Source of the DNA: Bacteroidota bacterium
GTDB lineage: Bacteria > Bacteroidota > Bacteroidia > Chitinophagales > Chitinophagaceae
Length of the DNA stretch: 64,000 nucleotides
Assembly (NCBI GenBank): GCA_018266575.1
Contig: JAFEAE010000013.1
Span: 1 to 64,000 of the forward strand
Reading direction: 5' to 3'
Shown here: positions 36,124-45,617 of the stretch, in pieces
How positions within the stretch are numbered: the first letter of the stretch is position 1
Layout: each line of letters opens with the position of its first letter
Program-made: the position numbers and the translations under genes
The notes under the pieces: generated by a model
What the model saw: only the letters and a program-made list of their open reading frames with translations
Databases searched by the model: none
What the model was told of the DNA's origin: nothing

Positions 36124-39100
36124 TTAGAAAGACCAGTTTGAAGTTTTCCGGGAGACCTGCTGTTCGCCCCAGGTCCATTGCAGCATATCGATCGACTCCA
36201 CCCCTTCATACATTTCCAGGGTGCCTTCAATATCGGGTCGGTAAGCGGTCACCGAGTCTTCGTCGATATCCATCATATCGGCGAGTGATTCCTGGGTTTG
36301 CAGCCTGACAGGGATATCTTCGTCGCGTAGGCGCTCGATCCCCTCACGGAAGACAACGGCTTTTTCTGACTCGGGGTTAGTCGCCGTAGAGGGGAGGTCA
36401 TAGAGCCGCGCGAATTTTACGCGGAAAATAAAATTGTCCCCCAACTGTTTTTCGAGTTCATACTTGAAATTGACGATCGTTTCGACACACCCGCTGCAGG
36501 GCGAAGCGCTGATCTTCAAACTGTATACGTGGACGCCGTCTGCATTATGCTTAAAATCGTGCGGGTTCGCTTCGTGGTAATTCTTCAAGCTGCCGCCATA
36601 GGTCGTATTTACGTGGTACATAAAGCCGCCGAGGGTAAGGTCTTCAGCGTGAAAATTGCATTTGCAGCCATGCTGGTTATGTGTCCCGATCGTAATGGGC
36701 ACATCTAGATTTGGTCCCAACGCCGAATTATGCCCCGTTATCACTTCTTCACCGTCGACCTTCAAGATCGCGTTTACCTGCCTGGTACGGGTCACAAAGT
36801 TTTTCTTCTCTGCACGAGTGACCGGTTTAACGCGGTAATGGGTTTGCCTCCCCTTCTTTTTCCCCAAAAGGTCTTTTTGCCTTGCGCCCCGCTTGACAGG
36901 CACGCCCCCCCCTTTCGCCTTCCCCGCTTTCTTGGTGACTTTTGCGATATCTTTAGCCTTCTTAGGACCTTTGCCGCCCTGCTTTGTTTCCGATTTTTTG
37001 CCCAGTCCCATGTGGTCACTGTTGCCGACGGGGTTGTTCCCCACAAAGGCGTAGAGGTTTAGCCCGTCTGCGGCGCCAGCAGGGTCGGGGCGCGTCCATC
37101 GGCAAATTTCCGGAAGATAATACCTGAAACCGTAATCATATAAGCCGGTATTATCGTCTTTTTCCTGCCTCGAATACCGGTATTCCTTGCGCCCGATTTC
37201 CAGGTTCACGGTCTCCCAGAAATAGGTCGTCTGCCCGAACGGCGAATACTCTTCGAAGCTGATGATCTCCGCCGATGCATTGGTCTCGATGGTGACCGAT
37301 TGTATGAGGTCGGCGTGCTGGTAACGAAGTCCCACTTCCCCTGTATTTTTTTTGGGGTTGGTTTCCCAGTATTGCACGAGGCAGTCATTGGCGCTAAACC
37401 CTGCGCAGGAGATGCTTCGGAATTCGGTTTCGATGCGCAGGGCACCGGAAGGATTTCGTATGCCGGCCAGGGACACCGTAAGGCTGTTGAGGTATCGTTT
37501 GTCGTCGACCAGGTAGTTGTCACCCTCGCTCCGGGCTTCGTGGATCTTTCGGATGCGCTTGCCGGAATAGTCATATACATAATATTCCGCGTCGCTTGCC
37601 CCCTCATCTCTCTGGATAATGGTCGCCTTAGATATATTGCCGAAAACATTCCATTCCAGCATCGCCCCCCATGGCAGGTTTTCCATCTGGCCGTTCCCGT
37701 CATACAGCAAAACAGTCTCGTTGTATTTGTCAAGGCGGTTGCTCGTCTTGCTAATCTCCATTTTTGCCGTAAAGGGATTGAGGCTCGAGATATGCCGCAG
37801 CTGCGTCATATTGTCGCCGTCATCGTACGCGTATAGCTCAGAATAAGGTTCCACTTGTTGGAGATCACCTGGGGAGCGCTGTCTGTTGTTCGCTGCTGAT
37901 CGTAACTGCCTGCCTGCCGCGCCAGTCAGGCGATAGATCGCATCATAGCTGTACTGCGTGCAGGGGTTCACTTCCCGGTTGGCGTGAAACATCGTGGGTT
38001 CCTGAAGGTTGCGGACCGTCGTGACCAGGCCCGCCGGATCATGGGTATAAGCCAGCTGCTGGAAGCAATCGGCTCCCGCCCCCCGGCTGCTTTTTATCTC
38101 TTTTAGGTCCAAGGTGGCGGCGTCATATTCAAAAAACGTCTTTACGCCACTGGCGTATTGTACCCTACCGGGTTGCAGGCTGGGAGTGACGGTACTGTGC
38201 GCGACAATCGGCTGGGAAGCGCCCGCTCCTTTTAGCCGGTAAGACGATTGGATGCAATTTCCCAGCGGGCCATAGACGGTTTCCAGGACGGTCTTGTCCG
38301 GTTCTACCGCCTGGCGCAGGCGCCCGAGGGCGTCATAGCGGAAGCTGGAGGAATAGGCCTGGGACTCCAAGGGCTCCCCCGCCGGCAGATCCCAGTTGGC
38401 TTCCGTGGTATACCCGGTTCTGAACCTGCGCAGTTGTTGTTTGGGCAACCCGGTATAGGTATAGTCCGGGAATTCAATGGTACCCCCGGAGTCATAGATT
38501 TTATGGATCTTCCCGATCAGCTGTTTAGCTGGCGCATCACTTGCACTGTCCCCGTATTCGAACCTCCGGGTTACCTGGCTCACCTGGGGCATGACGCTGA
38601 CCGGGGTCTTTAAAGTTACGGTAAGGGGGCGCTGTAAGCCATCGTAAGTCGTCGTGGCGGCGATATCCAGGCCGTTCCAGCTGCTGACCGGGTTATTCAG
38701 CATGTCCCGGAACAGGCGGCCGCTATGGGCGTCCAGGCTAAGAGTCAAAAAAGCGCTTTTGCCGCTGATGCCAAAAAGGTTGACAATATTGCACAGGTCG
38801 CCAGTACCCGCAAGGATTTCCCTAAAAAATCGGGGGTCGGCGATGCGCATAACCCTGCCGCTGATATCATATTGCTGCCAGGTGCAGAGGCAGTGGGCGT
38901 CCAGTATCTTCTGGATCGCCGAAGCCAATGGGGCCACGGGGGAATTGAGCTGCAACCGGAACCCCTTTACATAGGGGGTAAATTTGGAACTGATCCAGGC
39001 GCTTCCAGGTTGGGATGCTTCTTTTAAATACTTGTTTTGCACCAGGTCGTCATAGATAGCTTGCTTGCTGATCCCCGGGGTGGCAATCTTGTCAAACAAA

Positions 39101-42100
39101 TCTGGTGATACCCGGCCCAGGTTATCTTTTGTGGAGATGACCGTCCGCGCCATCCCATCATATAGACTGACCGAAGGGGTGTTGTAAAAGCGGGCTGCTT
39201 GTTTTAATGCGTCGTACTCGTCGCCTTCACTGTGCGAACCCATAAATTCCTGGTAATAGGAGGATTCGATGACCGTGTCGTCCTCGTCAAAATAGCGCTC
39301 CTCCCAGGTTCCGTAAATGGTCTTTGTAAAAAAACCCTTTGGCGTGTCGGTCCGTATTACCCGGTTCAGGCCGTCATAGGTATAGGTCGTCGGCCCGGGC
39401 AGGGCGGGCGCTATTTCGCGCGCCCAGTCAGGCCGGTAGGCATAATCACCGGAATAGGAAGGTAGCCAGGACCGCCCGACATATCCCTTGGCGTTATAGA
39501 TTACCCTGCCAGAGACCAGGTACCCATCGTCCGTTTCCAGGCCATCCGGCAATTTTACCTTTCCTGCCCACTGCCTCGTTTCAATGGTTCTGCCAAAACC
39601 GTCGATATAGGAAATAGCACGTTGAATAGTACCTGGGTCCTGCGATTGGAACTCCGTGGCAGTCAGTTCCAGTTGTACGGATGGATGCCACGAACCATCA
39701 GGTTTATTTTCAAAAAAGCTATAGTAGTAGAAATTTTCTACGCGTTGAAGATAGGTAGCCGGATCCAGCAATACGTCCACGAGCTTGGCCGGTTCCAATA
39801 TCCTATAATTTTGCAAAGGCTGGAATCCTGCAGGATTCCCGTCTTCTATTCCGAAACTGGTGCTTGCAATTACCCTTCCGAGCTCGTCGAACAACACTTC
39901 TGCAATATTGGCATTCATATCGATAACCCGCTTTGCCTGCAGCACCCGGTAATCCATTTGCGTTTTTTCGGCTTGGGCGTGCGTGTCATCGAGGCGCTGG
40001 CTGGTTTGGGTTACAAACAGGTCATAGTTGTCGTATTGCAGGTTGTTTTCCGTGTATAGCGAGGGGTCAAGGGCGCTGTCTTTTGCCCAGTCATTGGAGA
40101 CCTTTTTCAGCACATAAAATTTGCCGGTCGTTTCAAAATGCGTTATCACCGAACGGTTCCACCAATACCCCTCCCTGAAAACAAATCCCTTTAGCCGGAT
40201 GAATTCGTCGGCCAGGCGCTTGCCGTCGCTGTTAAATGCATCATGAACGATCGTATCATCGAATTCGATGGATTCCGAATGGTGGGGCAATACCACCTGG
40301 GGGAATGGATCTTCGGGATCAAGAACTCCGGACTGGCCCGCATTCCAATACCGTTCATTTTTCCAGCCGATCAAGCGGGCACAGATCTTTGCAAGTGGCG
40401 GTTTCTCGGAATAGGCAATTGGCTCTACTAGTGCTGTAGTAATCGCTGCCTCGAGCGCGTCGAACCCGATATAATTCGAACCAGGATTAAGCGATAACCC
40501 TGTTAATTCGTAAGATCTTTCCGTAATAATGACATCGATCCACCTCGCCGTGTCACTCTCCTGGCTTTTTACAATCGTTTCCTCCACCGTGGCATAAAAA
40601 ACAGCTTGTTCCGGCAGCAGCGGCGTGCGCCTGGGATAGTAGATCGTGGACGACAGCAATACAAAATTATAAGCGTCCGTTTTTAACACTACAGACTGCG
40701 TGAGCGAGGGATCGGTCGGGTCCTGCTCATAATCGAGTACTATGTTTTGATTCTCCGCCACACCGAATACGCCGTATTGCTGGGCGGAGCATTGTTGTGG
40801 ATTTTTGACATAATACCCCGACGAAGCTACTGAATAGGGGGCGTTAGCCCCTTCTTCAAATGTTTCCCAATGCAGTTCTTTTCCGGACAGTGCAAAAAGG
40901 GCCTGATGCTGTGTGGCCGGGCTGGCTTTACCGAAATCAAAATCATAGGACTCAAAAGGGATTTCGGGGGCATGATGGTCCCCTTTAAAAAATTCGCCCC
41001 GCGTAAGTTGGTCGTTCAAGCCATTGCCGGTATGGAACCATTTTTTGGTGATCGTTGCAGGCGGGTCGCCGGCCCCTGGGGAAAGATCTTTTGCCAGGTC
41101 GCAATATTCTGCATACCCGAACCCGGTGAACATCCGTTCGTACGGGTCGAAATACCCATTCCGGTAGCTGTATTGTGCTATTAACCGGTTGTCACTGATG
41201 CTGTCTTCCGTTACTGTTTGCCGGACAACCTGGATGGGGAAAGGCAGCCGGGTATACCAGGGATTCCCGGATTTTTTGTCCCGTAGGTAATCGACGACAC
41301 TACTTTCATAATTTATAGACAGACTTGCCCCAATATTGTTATCGATCCTTGAAAGCAGGTAGGCTTTATGACCCTTATTGGACCGGTCGCTCAATTCATA
41401 AAAATAACGCCGCAGGGTCAGGCCGGTTTTGGTAAACAAAAGGCACATAGTTCCGTGGCCCGTGACATCGACGAATTCGACGTCGTCAGCATTGGACCAG
41501 GATTCCGGCAGGCTAACCCGCAGGGGGGCAGAAAAAGAGTTACCGGCTTGGTTCAGGTAAATCTCGACGTAATCGGGATAAACTACAATGATGTCTGTTG
41601 TGCCGCTGCCATCGACATCGGCAAGCAGGAGCCGGGAACGCAGGTCTATCGTAGCGTCAAATACGGGGGCCGTTGCTTTAATAACAACCGGCTCAGCGAA
41701 TTTTCCGTAGCCCAGTGTCGGCCATATGCAAACTTCCCCGCTTGATATCTTTACGCGGTGGGATAGCCCGTCGCCGAACATGTCTGCAAAACTGTGGATC
41801 GCATAAGGGTTTATGTCGTCAACGGCGCCGGGGTAAGGGAAAACCTCTTTATCGCCCTTAGCATCGTTTAGAACAACTGCTTTCCCGTAGCCTTCATACC
41901 CTTCTGAAGGGACATAGATTTTTTGATCAGGTTCCAGGTACACTTTGTCAAACCTGCCCGTACCGGAGATGTCGGCCATTTCGAGGTATAACGGCCGGTC
42001 GGTGATCCAGGACGAAGGAAAGGGTTGGTAAGGTTTCCACTTGCCGTAATTCAAAGGTGTATAAAAACCGCGCTGCGAGTTGCTGTCCGACACCAGCTGC

Positions 42101-43356
42101 AGGCTACCATCGCCTGCCACTCCGGCAAAAAACATATGGCTTTGTCCTGCGGTGAAGCCGGCAGGGATCGCCGCTGGGTTGTCCTCCCTTGCGAATTGTC
42201 CGTCTCCTAAAGGAGAGAAATAAATGAATGAATCTGCCTGCCTCGACACGAGGCCGGTTATCCCTTCTCCCTCAAGGTCGAGCAAGTCGAGCGAAGACTG
42301 AAGAGAGGCATCCGTCGCTGTTAGTTGATCGTAGACCGGATTGGCCTCCGGGTTGAAGGCGGTAAAGGCAAATGTGGTCTTGGGAATGGACAGCAAAGAA
42401 TAACTTTGATCCCCTTTTCGGATGCAGCCGGTCTCTTGCAACGAACTAAGCGTTGACATGACCGGGTTCTCGTTATACTCAAACCGGGTAAATTTCGTGA
42501 GACAGGGCGCCACCCCCAGCTCCTCAAAGCGATGAAAAATAAGGACGTTCCGGCACAGGTACTCGGTCGCAATGTTAAAGGCGCTCCGGAAAGATCGTAG
42601 AGGGTCTCTCCGCAGTGGTGGTGGTCCAGCCGGCGTATAGGGATCAGCATGGGGCTGGCGCAGATTTCCCAGGTCGTGGTTCCCATAGTCAATAACCACT
42701 TCAAAGGCAAATAGCTCAGCACCCGCCTGGTCCTGGTAGTTGCCATAGCGGATGGAGGTCAGGTACGAATTTGTACCGGCGAATTTATCATAGCTGTAAA
42801 CGATCTTATTGCCCTTGCTGTCGGTCACTTCGGTCAATAGCCATTCAAATATTTTAGCGCTGTTCGTTGGATCGAAGACCCGGCTCTCCGGGGTGGTGCC
42901 ATACCTCGAAATCATGTTGTCCACAGAAACAGCCTCCCAATAGCAGCTATCGGTTCCCTCCTGCAACATTTTAATAAAGGGGAATTTAGCCTGCAGTCTT
43001 TCCAGGTAGACGCCGTCATGGCCTTGACGAGGAACGAGTTCAGCGCCATCCAGGGTGAAAATATCCGTGGCATCAAAATGTGGGATACCAAGCCGCGTCA
43101 GGCGGCTGACGGATGATCTTGTCATGGTGACGCCGCAGCCTAAGACGCCATTGCCCGAGCCCGAGTCATAGTCGAGGGAAAACGCCGGCATCAACGAGCG
43201 GGCAACAGGAAGCTCTACAGGGATATGATAGCTGAAAGATCCGGTAAATGCGTTTACCGCAACACTATCATTGAGGCTCCTGATAGCACCTCCGCCTTTG
43301 GGCAGGTTAGCAGGGGGAACGGGTGGCGAGGACGGTGGTTGCTTGTCCTGGGTCAT
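36124..43356 (-). CDS. fused TcB-TcC toxin cocoon with deaminase-like cargo
   Basis: A 2410-residue protein. Residues about 10-340 are the SpvB-type TcB start (GGGAIRSLNDSVAVNAFTGS), 300-800 hold the FG-GAP-like propeller and TcdB middle domains (LLLADVDGSGTTDIIVVYP; LLSRIDNNIGASLSINYESS near 665), and RHS/YD repeats build the shell. The RHS core is at about 2056-2118 (DDNTGLYDYGFRYYLPEICR, DPAGAADGLNLYAFVGNNP, SDHMGL), where TcC proteins cut themselves using paired aspartates; D2114 is one candidate. The tail, about 2119-2410, starts with a lysine-rich linker and carries H2236-A-E2238 and P2286-C2287-S-G-C2290, the zinc and proton-transfer signature of the cytidine-deaminase fold. No immunity gene lies beside it. 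Exact deaminase family and target are unknown. Confidence 0.88.
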   Translation of the reverse strand: MTQDKQPPSSPPVPPANLPKGGGAIRSLNDSVAVNAFTGSFSYHIPVELPVARSLMPAFSLDYDSGSGNGVLGCGVTMTRSSVSRLTRLGIPHFDATDIFTLDGAELVPRQGHDGVYLERLQAKFPFIKMLQEGTDSCYWEAVSVDNMISRYGTTPESRVFDPTNSAKIFEWLLTEVTDSKGNKIVYSYDKFAGTNSYLTSIRYGNYQDQAGAELFAFEVVIDYGNHDLGNLRQPHADPYTPAGPPPLRRDPLRSFRSAFNIATEYLCRNVLIFHRFEELGVAPCLTKFTRFEYNENPVMSTLSSLQETGCIRKGDQSYSLLSIPKTTFAFTAFNPEANPVYDQLTATDASLQSSLDLLDLEGEGITGLVSRQADSFIYFSPLGDGQFAREDNPAAIPAGFTAGQSHMFFAGVAGDGSLQLVSDSNSQRGFYTPLNYGKWKPYQPFPSSWITDRPLYLEMADISGTGRFDKVYLEPDQKIYVPSEGYEGYGKAVVLNDAKGDKEVFPYPGAVDDINPYAIHSFADMFGDGLSHRVKISSGEVCIWPTLGYGKFAEPVVIKATAPVFDATIDLRSRLLLADVDGSGTTDIIVVYPDYVEIYLNQAGNSFSAPLRVSLPESWSNADDVEFVDVTGHGTMCLLFTKTGLTLRRYFYELSDRSNKGHKAYLLSRIDNNIGASLSINYESSVVDYLRDKKSGNPWYTRLPFPIQVVRQTVTEDSISDNRLIAQYSYRNGYFDPYERMFTGFGYAEYCDLAKDLSPGAGDPPATITKKWFHTGNGLNDQLTRGEFFKGDHHAPEIPFESYDFDFGKASPATQHQALFALSGKELHWETFEEGANAPYSVASSGYYVKNPQQCSAQQYGVFGVAENQNIVLDYEQDPTDPSLTQSVVLKTDAYNFVLLSSTIYYPRRTPLLPEQAVFYATVEETIVKSQESDTARWIDVIITERSYELTGLSLNPGSNYIGFDALEAAITTALVEPIAYSEKPPLAKICARLIGWKNERYWNAGQSGVLDPEDPFPQVVLPHHSESIEFDDTIVHDAFNSDGKRLADEFIRLKGFVFREGYWWNRSVITHFETTGKFYVLKKVSNDWAKDSALDPSLYTENNLQYDNYDLFVTQTSQRLDDTHAQAEKTQMDYRVLQAKRVIDMNANIAEVLFDELGRVIASTSFGIEDGNPAGFQPLQNYRILEPAKLVDVLLDPATYLQRVENFYYYSFFENKPDGSWHPSVQLELTATEFQSQDPGTIQRAISYIDGFGRTIETRQWAGKVKLPDGLETDDGYLVSGRVIYNAKGYVGRSWLPSYSGDYAYRPDWAREIAPALPGPTTYTYDGLNRVIRTDTPKGFFTKTIYGTWEERYFDEDDTVIESSYYQEFMGSHSEGDEYDALKQAARFYNTPSVSLYDGMARTVISTKDNLGRVSPDLFDKIATPGISKQAIYDDLVQNKYLKEASQPGSAWISSKFTPYVKGFRLQLNSPVAPLASAIQKILDAHCLCTWQQYDISGRVMRIADPRFFREILAGTGDLCNIVNLFGISGKSAFLTLSLDAHSGRLFRDMLNNPVSSWNGLDIAATTTYDGLQRPLTVTLKTPVSVMPQVSQVTRRFEYGDSASDAPAKQLIGKIHKIYDSGGTIEFPDYTYTGLPKQQLRRFRTGYTTEANWDLPAGEPLESQAYSSSFRYDALGRLRQAVEPDKTVLETVYGPLGNCIQSSYRLKGAGASQPIVAHSTVTPSLQPGRVQYASGVKTFFEYDAATLDLKEIKSSRGAGADCFQQLAYTHDPAGLVTTVRNLQEPTMFHANREVNPCTQYSYDAIYRLTGAAGRQLRSAANNRQRSPGDLQQVEPYSELYAYDDGDNMTQLRHISSLNPFTAKMEISKTSNRLDKYNETVLLYDGNGQMENLPWGAMLEWNVFGNISKATIIQRDEGASDAEYYVYDYSGKRIRKIHEARSEGDNYLVDDKRYLNSLTVSLAGIRNPSGALRIETEFRSISCAGFSANDCLVQYWETNPKKNTGEVGLRYQHADLIQSVTIETNASAEIISFEEYSPFGQTTYFWETVNLEIGRKEYRYSRQEKDDNTGLYDYGFRYYLPEICRWTRPDPAGAADGLNLYAFVGNNPVGNSDHMGLGKKSETKQGGKGPKKAKDIAKVTKKAGKAKGGGVPVKRGARQKDLLGKKKGRQTHYRVKPVTRAEKKNFVTRTRQVNAILKVDGEEVITGHNSALGPNLDVPITIGTHNQHGCKCNFHAEDLTLGGFMYHVNTTYGGSLKNYHEANPHDFKHNADGVHVYSLKISASPCSGCVETIVNFKYELEKQLGDNFIFRVKFARLYDLPSTATNPESEKAVVFREGIERLRDEDIPVRLQTQESLADMMDIDEDSVTAYRPDIEGTLEMYEGVESIDMLQWTWGEQQVSRKTSNWSF

Positions 43357-43594
43357 CGCAGTTCATTTTGATGAATTAAATCAAACAATCTTAATATGGC
43401 CTAAAGTAGGTAGAGTCAAATGTGGCGAACACCAACATGCAAATCTGGAAATTGGCAGGGGACAGAAATTTGTTCTGATAGCAAAACACATGAAGTCTCA
43501 ATCACAAAAGCAGAAATCCGGCTAAAGATAAATTAGATTTTTGAAAGTTCAAATACGTATTTCCAATTAGGTCAATAGTTAAGTACGTGTAAGG

Positions 43595-43684
43595 CCCCCT
43601 AAAATCCGAACCACTGATAATTAGCATTTACTTACTTAACAGGTATCCCGCTAAGCACTAACGCCCATGCACAACCGAAGTTTT
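43595..43684 (+). repeat. dispersed intergenic repeat, copy with both modules
   Basis: Left module CCCCCTAAAATCCGAACCAC through GATAATTAGCATTTA (43595-43630) and right module ACTAACGCCCATGCACAACC plus GAAGTTTT (43657-43684), 26 bases apart. With 11423-11548 it is the most complete copy. It lies upstream of the Tc operon (minus strand) and before a gene remnant. Confidence 0.5.
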
Positions 43685-43700
43685 CCGCAAACGAAAACGC

Positions 43701-43897
43701 TTCTCTCTCCTTACCCTTGCGCTATGGAACAACGGTAATTATCTTCCGTTCATGGAAAATGATTTCGTCCTGTTTCCCCAATTTGCCGATTATGAAAACC
43801 CAAAAGCCTTCCCCGGCCTGCTCAGCAGCATGGGTATCGGAACAAGATGAAGGAAGCGCAGGGCTTCCCCCAATACTTGCGGCCATACCTAAAATAA
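43701..43897 (+). pseudogene. frameshifted gene remnant, family unknown
   Basis: One frame reads LTLALWNNGNYLPFMENDF and VLFPQFADYENPKAFPGLL to a TGA at 43848-43850. A second frame overlaps by ATGA and continues MKEAQGFPQYLRPYLK to TAA. Together they look like the end of a protein broken by a one-base shift. The repeat copy directly upstream may have inserted into or replaced the front of the gene. Confidence 0.3.
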
Positions 43898-43979
43898 TCT
43901 GAATAACCCGTCAAATACCGCTTTACTTCAATAACTTTATCATGTATCATCAGCCCTAATTACCTTGATCTGATATTTT

Positions 43980-44789
43980 ATGCTACCTATTCATTTTCTT
44001 CCACCAAAATCACTTGAATCTTACATTGCCTTTTATGGAATTACCGACGTTGATGAAGGATTTCACGAATCTTATGTTTCTCCGCCTTTAGGGCTTTGTG
44101 GTTTTATTATTTCTTTAGAAGGTGAAATGAATGCGAACATGAACGGCCATCTTTTTTTAAAAGATAAATACTGCGCAACGGGACAAATTACAGAACCCAT
44201 GATTGGTGATATTGTCGGTCCAAACAAATTATTGATGGTATTTATTCAACCTTGCGGGCTGCATCAATTGTTCGGTATTGATATGTCCCGGCTCACCAAC
44301 ACATCAATGCCCTTGTTTGAATTATTAGGAAAAGAAGAAGGTGATGTGCTGATTGAAAAATTATATGCTGCTGATGGCCATGAAAAAATGATTCAGGTGA
44401 TGAACGATTTTTTTTCAGAGCAGTTACCGGTATTTGAAATTGCACCAACGATCAAAGATGCCATTGATTTTATTCATCAGCAAAAAGGGAATGTTACGGT
44501 TAAACAAATAGAACAAAATTGCTTTATTACTGCCCGCAGTCTTGAAAGGCATTTTAAGACTTACATCGGTTTAAGCCCTAAGGAATATGCAAAAATTTTC
44601 CGTTTCAAATGCCTTGTAAATTTCATTAACCAAAATCCCGGGCTTACATGGGATGTTTTGTGCGAGCAAAATGGTTACTATGATCAATCTCACCTTACAC
44701 GATATTTCAACCGTTATATGAAAATAAAACCAATGGAACTTGTAAATCTTGATATGGACTTCATCAATTACCTGCTGCAGGAACCGTAA
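43980..44789 (+). CDS. AraC-family transcriptional regulator
   Basis: A 269-residue regulator. The N-terminal 150 residues form the effector/cupin-like part seen in one-component AraC proteins (SPPLGLCGFIISLEGEMNAN). The C-terminal domain (about 160-262) holds two helix-turn-helix units: VTVKQIEQNCFITARSLERH and WDVLCEQNGYYDQSHLTRYF followed by NRYMKIKPMEL, the expected end of the second HTH. It probably activates neighbouring genes or itself in response to a small molecule. It stands alone, 137 bases before a Crp/Fnr regulator on the same strand. Confidence 0.85.
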   Translation: MLPIHFLPPKSLESYIAFYGITDVDEGFHESYVSPPLGLCGFIISLEGEMNANMNGHLFLKDKYCATGQITEPMIGDIVGPNKLLMVFIQPCGLHQLFGIDMSRLTNTSMPLFELLGKEEGDVLIEKLYAADGHEKMIQVMNDFFSEQLPVFEIAPTIKDAIDFIHQQKGNVTVKQIEQNCFITARSLERHFKTYIGLSPKEYAKIFRFKCLVNFINQNPGLTWDVLCEQNGYYDQSHLTRYFNRYMKIKPMELVNLDMDFINYLLQEP

Positions 44790-44925
44790 CGATTGTTTTA
44801 TGCTCTTTCCATTTTGTCGTGTTTGTACAGGCGGAATACGGACCGCCGTTTTTATTTTCGAAATGTTGAAAATCATTTTAGGTTCATAATATACCAGCTG
44901 CATTAATATTTATATCTAATAAAAA

Positions 44926-45525
44926 ATGGAGATATATCCCTCTGAGGTCTCGCCTCAGTTTATTGATCTGTTCATGAATCAAATAAAATTCACGGAAGAG
45001 GAATTTAGGCTGATGCTTTCATTCTTCAGAAGGGAATATGTTCCCCGTAAATTCTTTTTCCTGAAAGCAGGGCAGATAGCAAAATATAAAGCGTATATCA
45101 ATAAAGGAAGTGTCCGCAACTTTACCACGGATGAAAAAGGCGGTGAGCATATTTTATATTTTTCTTTTGAAGATTGGTGGGTAGGTGACCTGGAGAGTTT
45201 TTATAACCAGCAGCCGGCTACTATCAATGTGCAGGCAATGGAAGATTGCGAAATACTTTGTCTTCAAAAAAATGACCTGGAAAGATTGGGAGAACAAATT
45301 CCGAAACTGAAACAACTCTTTGTTGAAAAAGAAAAAAGATCTTTCTTCTCACATATTAAAAGACTACAGGAAGTAAAGTCATTGTCTGCCGAAGACAGGT
45401 ATATCAATCTCATTAATAAACACCCGGAAATATTTCAGCGTATCCCTCTTCAATATATTGCCATGTATCTTGACATCGAACCACAATCGCTCAGCCGCCT
45501 GCGAAAAAGACTTTCCTGCAAATAA
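44926..45525 (+). CDS. Crp/Fnr-family transcriptional regulator
   Basis: A 199-residue regulator: cyclic-nucleotide-like sensory barrel (about residues 25-115: [40 protein letters not shown]), then a winged helix with [20 protein letters not shown] as recognition region. It belongs to the same broad group as the protein at 26347-26949. A perfect TTAACC-TC-GGTTAA palindrome lies just after its stop and before the methyltransferase gene, a likely place for it to act. Confidence 0.85.
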   Translation: MEIYPSEVSPQFIDLFMNQIKFTEEEFRLMLSFFRREYVPRKFFFLKAGQIAKYKAYINKGSVRNFTTDEKGGEHILYFSFEDWWVGDLESFYNQQPATINVQAMEDCEILCLQKNDLERLGEQIPKLKQLFVEKEKRSFFSHIKRLQEVKSLSAEDRYINLINKHPEIFQRIPLQYIAMYLDIEPQSLSRLRKRLSCK

Positions 45526-45531
45526 TTTTTT

Positions 45532-45559
45532 TTAACCTCGGTTAAGTCAATAGTTAACC
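45532..45559 (+). promoter_or_regulatory. candidate operator, palindrome plus half-site
   Basis: TTAACC (45532-45537), TC, GGTTAA (45540-45545), then a third half-site GTTAACC at 45553-45559. It stands between the Crp/Fnr gene and the methyltransferase start (45618). Binding by that regulator is inference. Confidence 0.4.
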
Positions 45560-45617
45560 AGGGTGATTGGAAGCAAGGGTTCACTCATCTCATCTTTATG
45601 TTATTAAAACAAAAGAA

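Noticed and set aside
43571..45557. Shared 12-base string GTCAATAGTTAA upstream of the AraC gene and of the methyltransferase
   Set aside because: A match of this length is expected by chance many times in 64 kb; no symmetry at the first copy.
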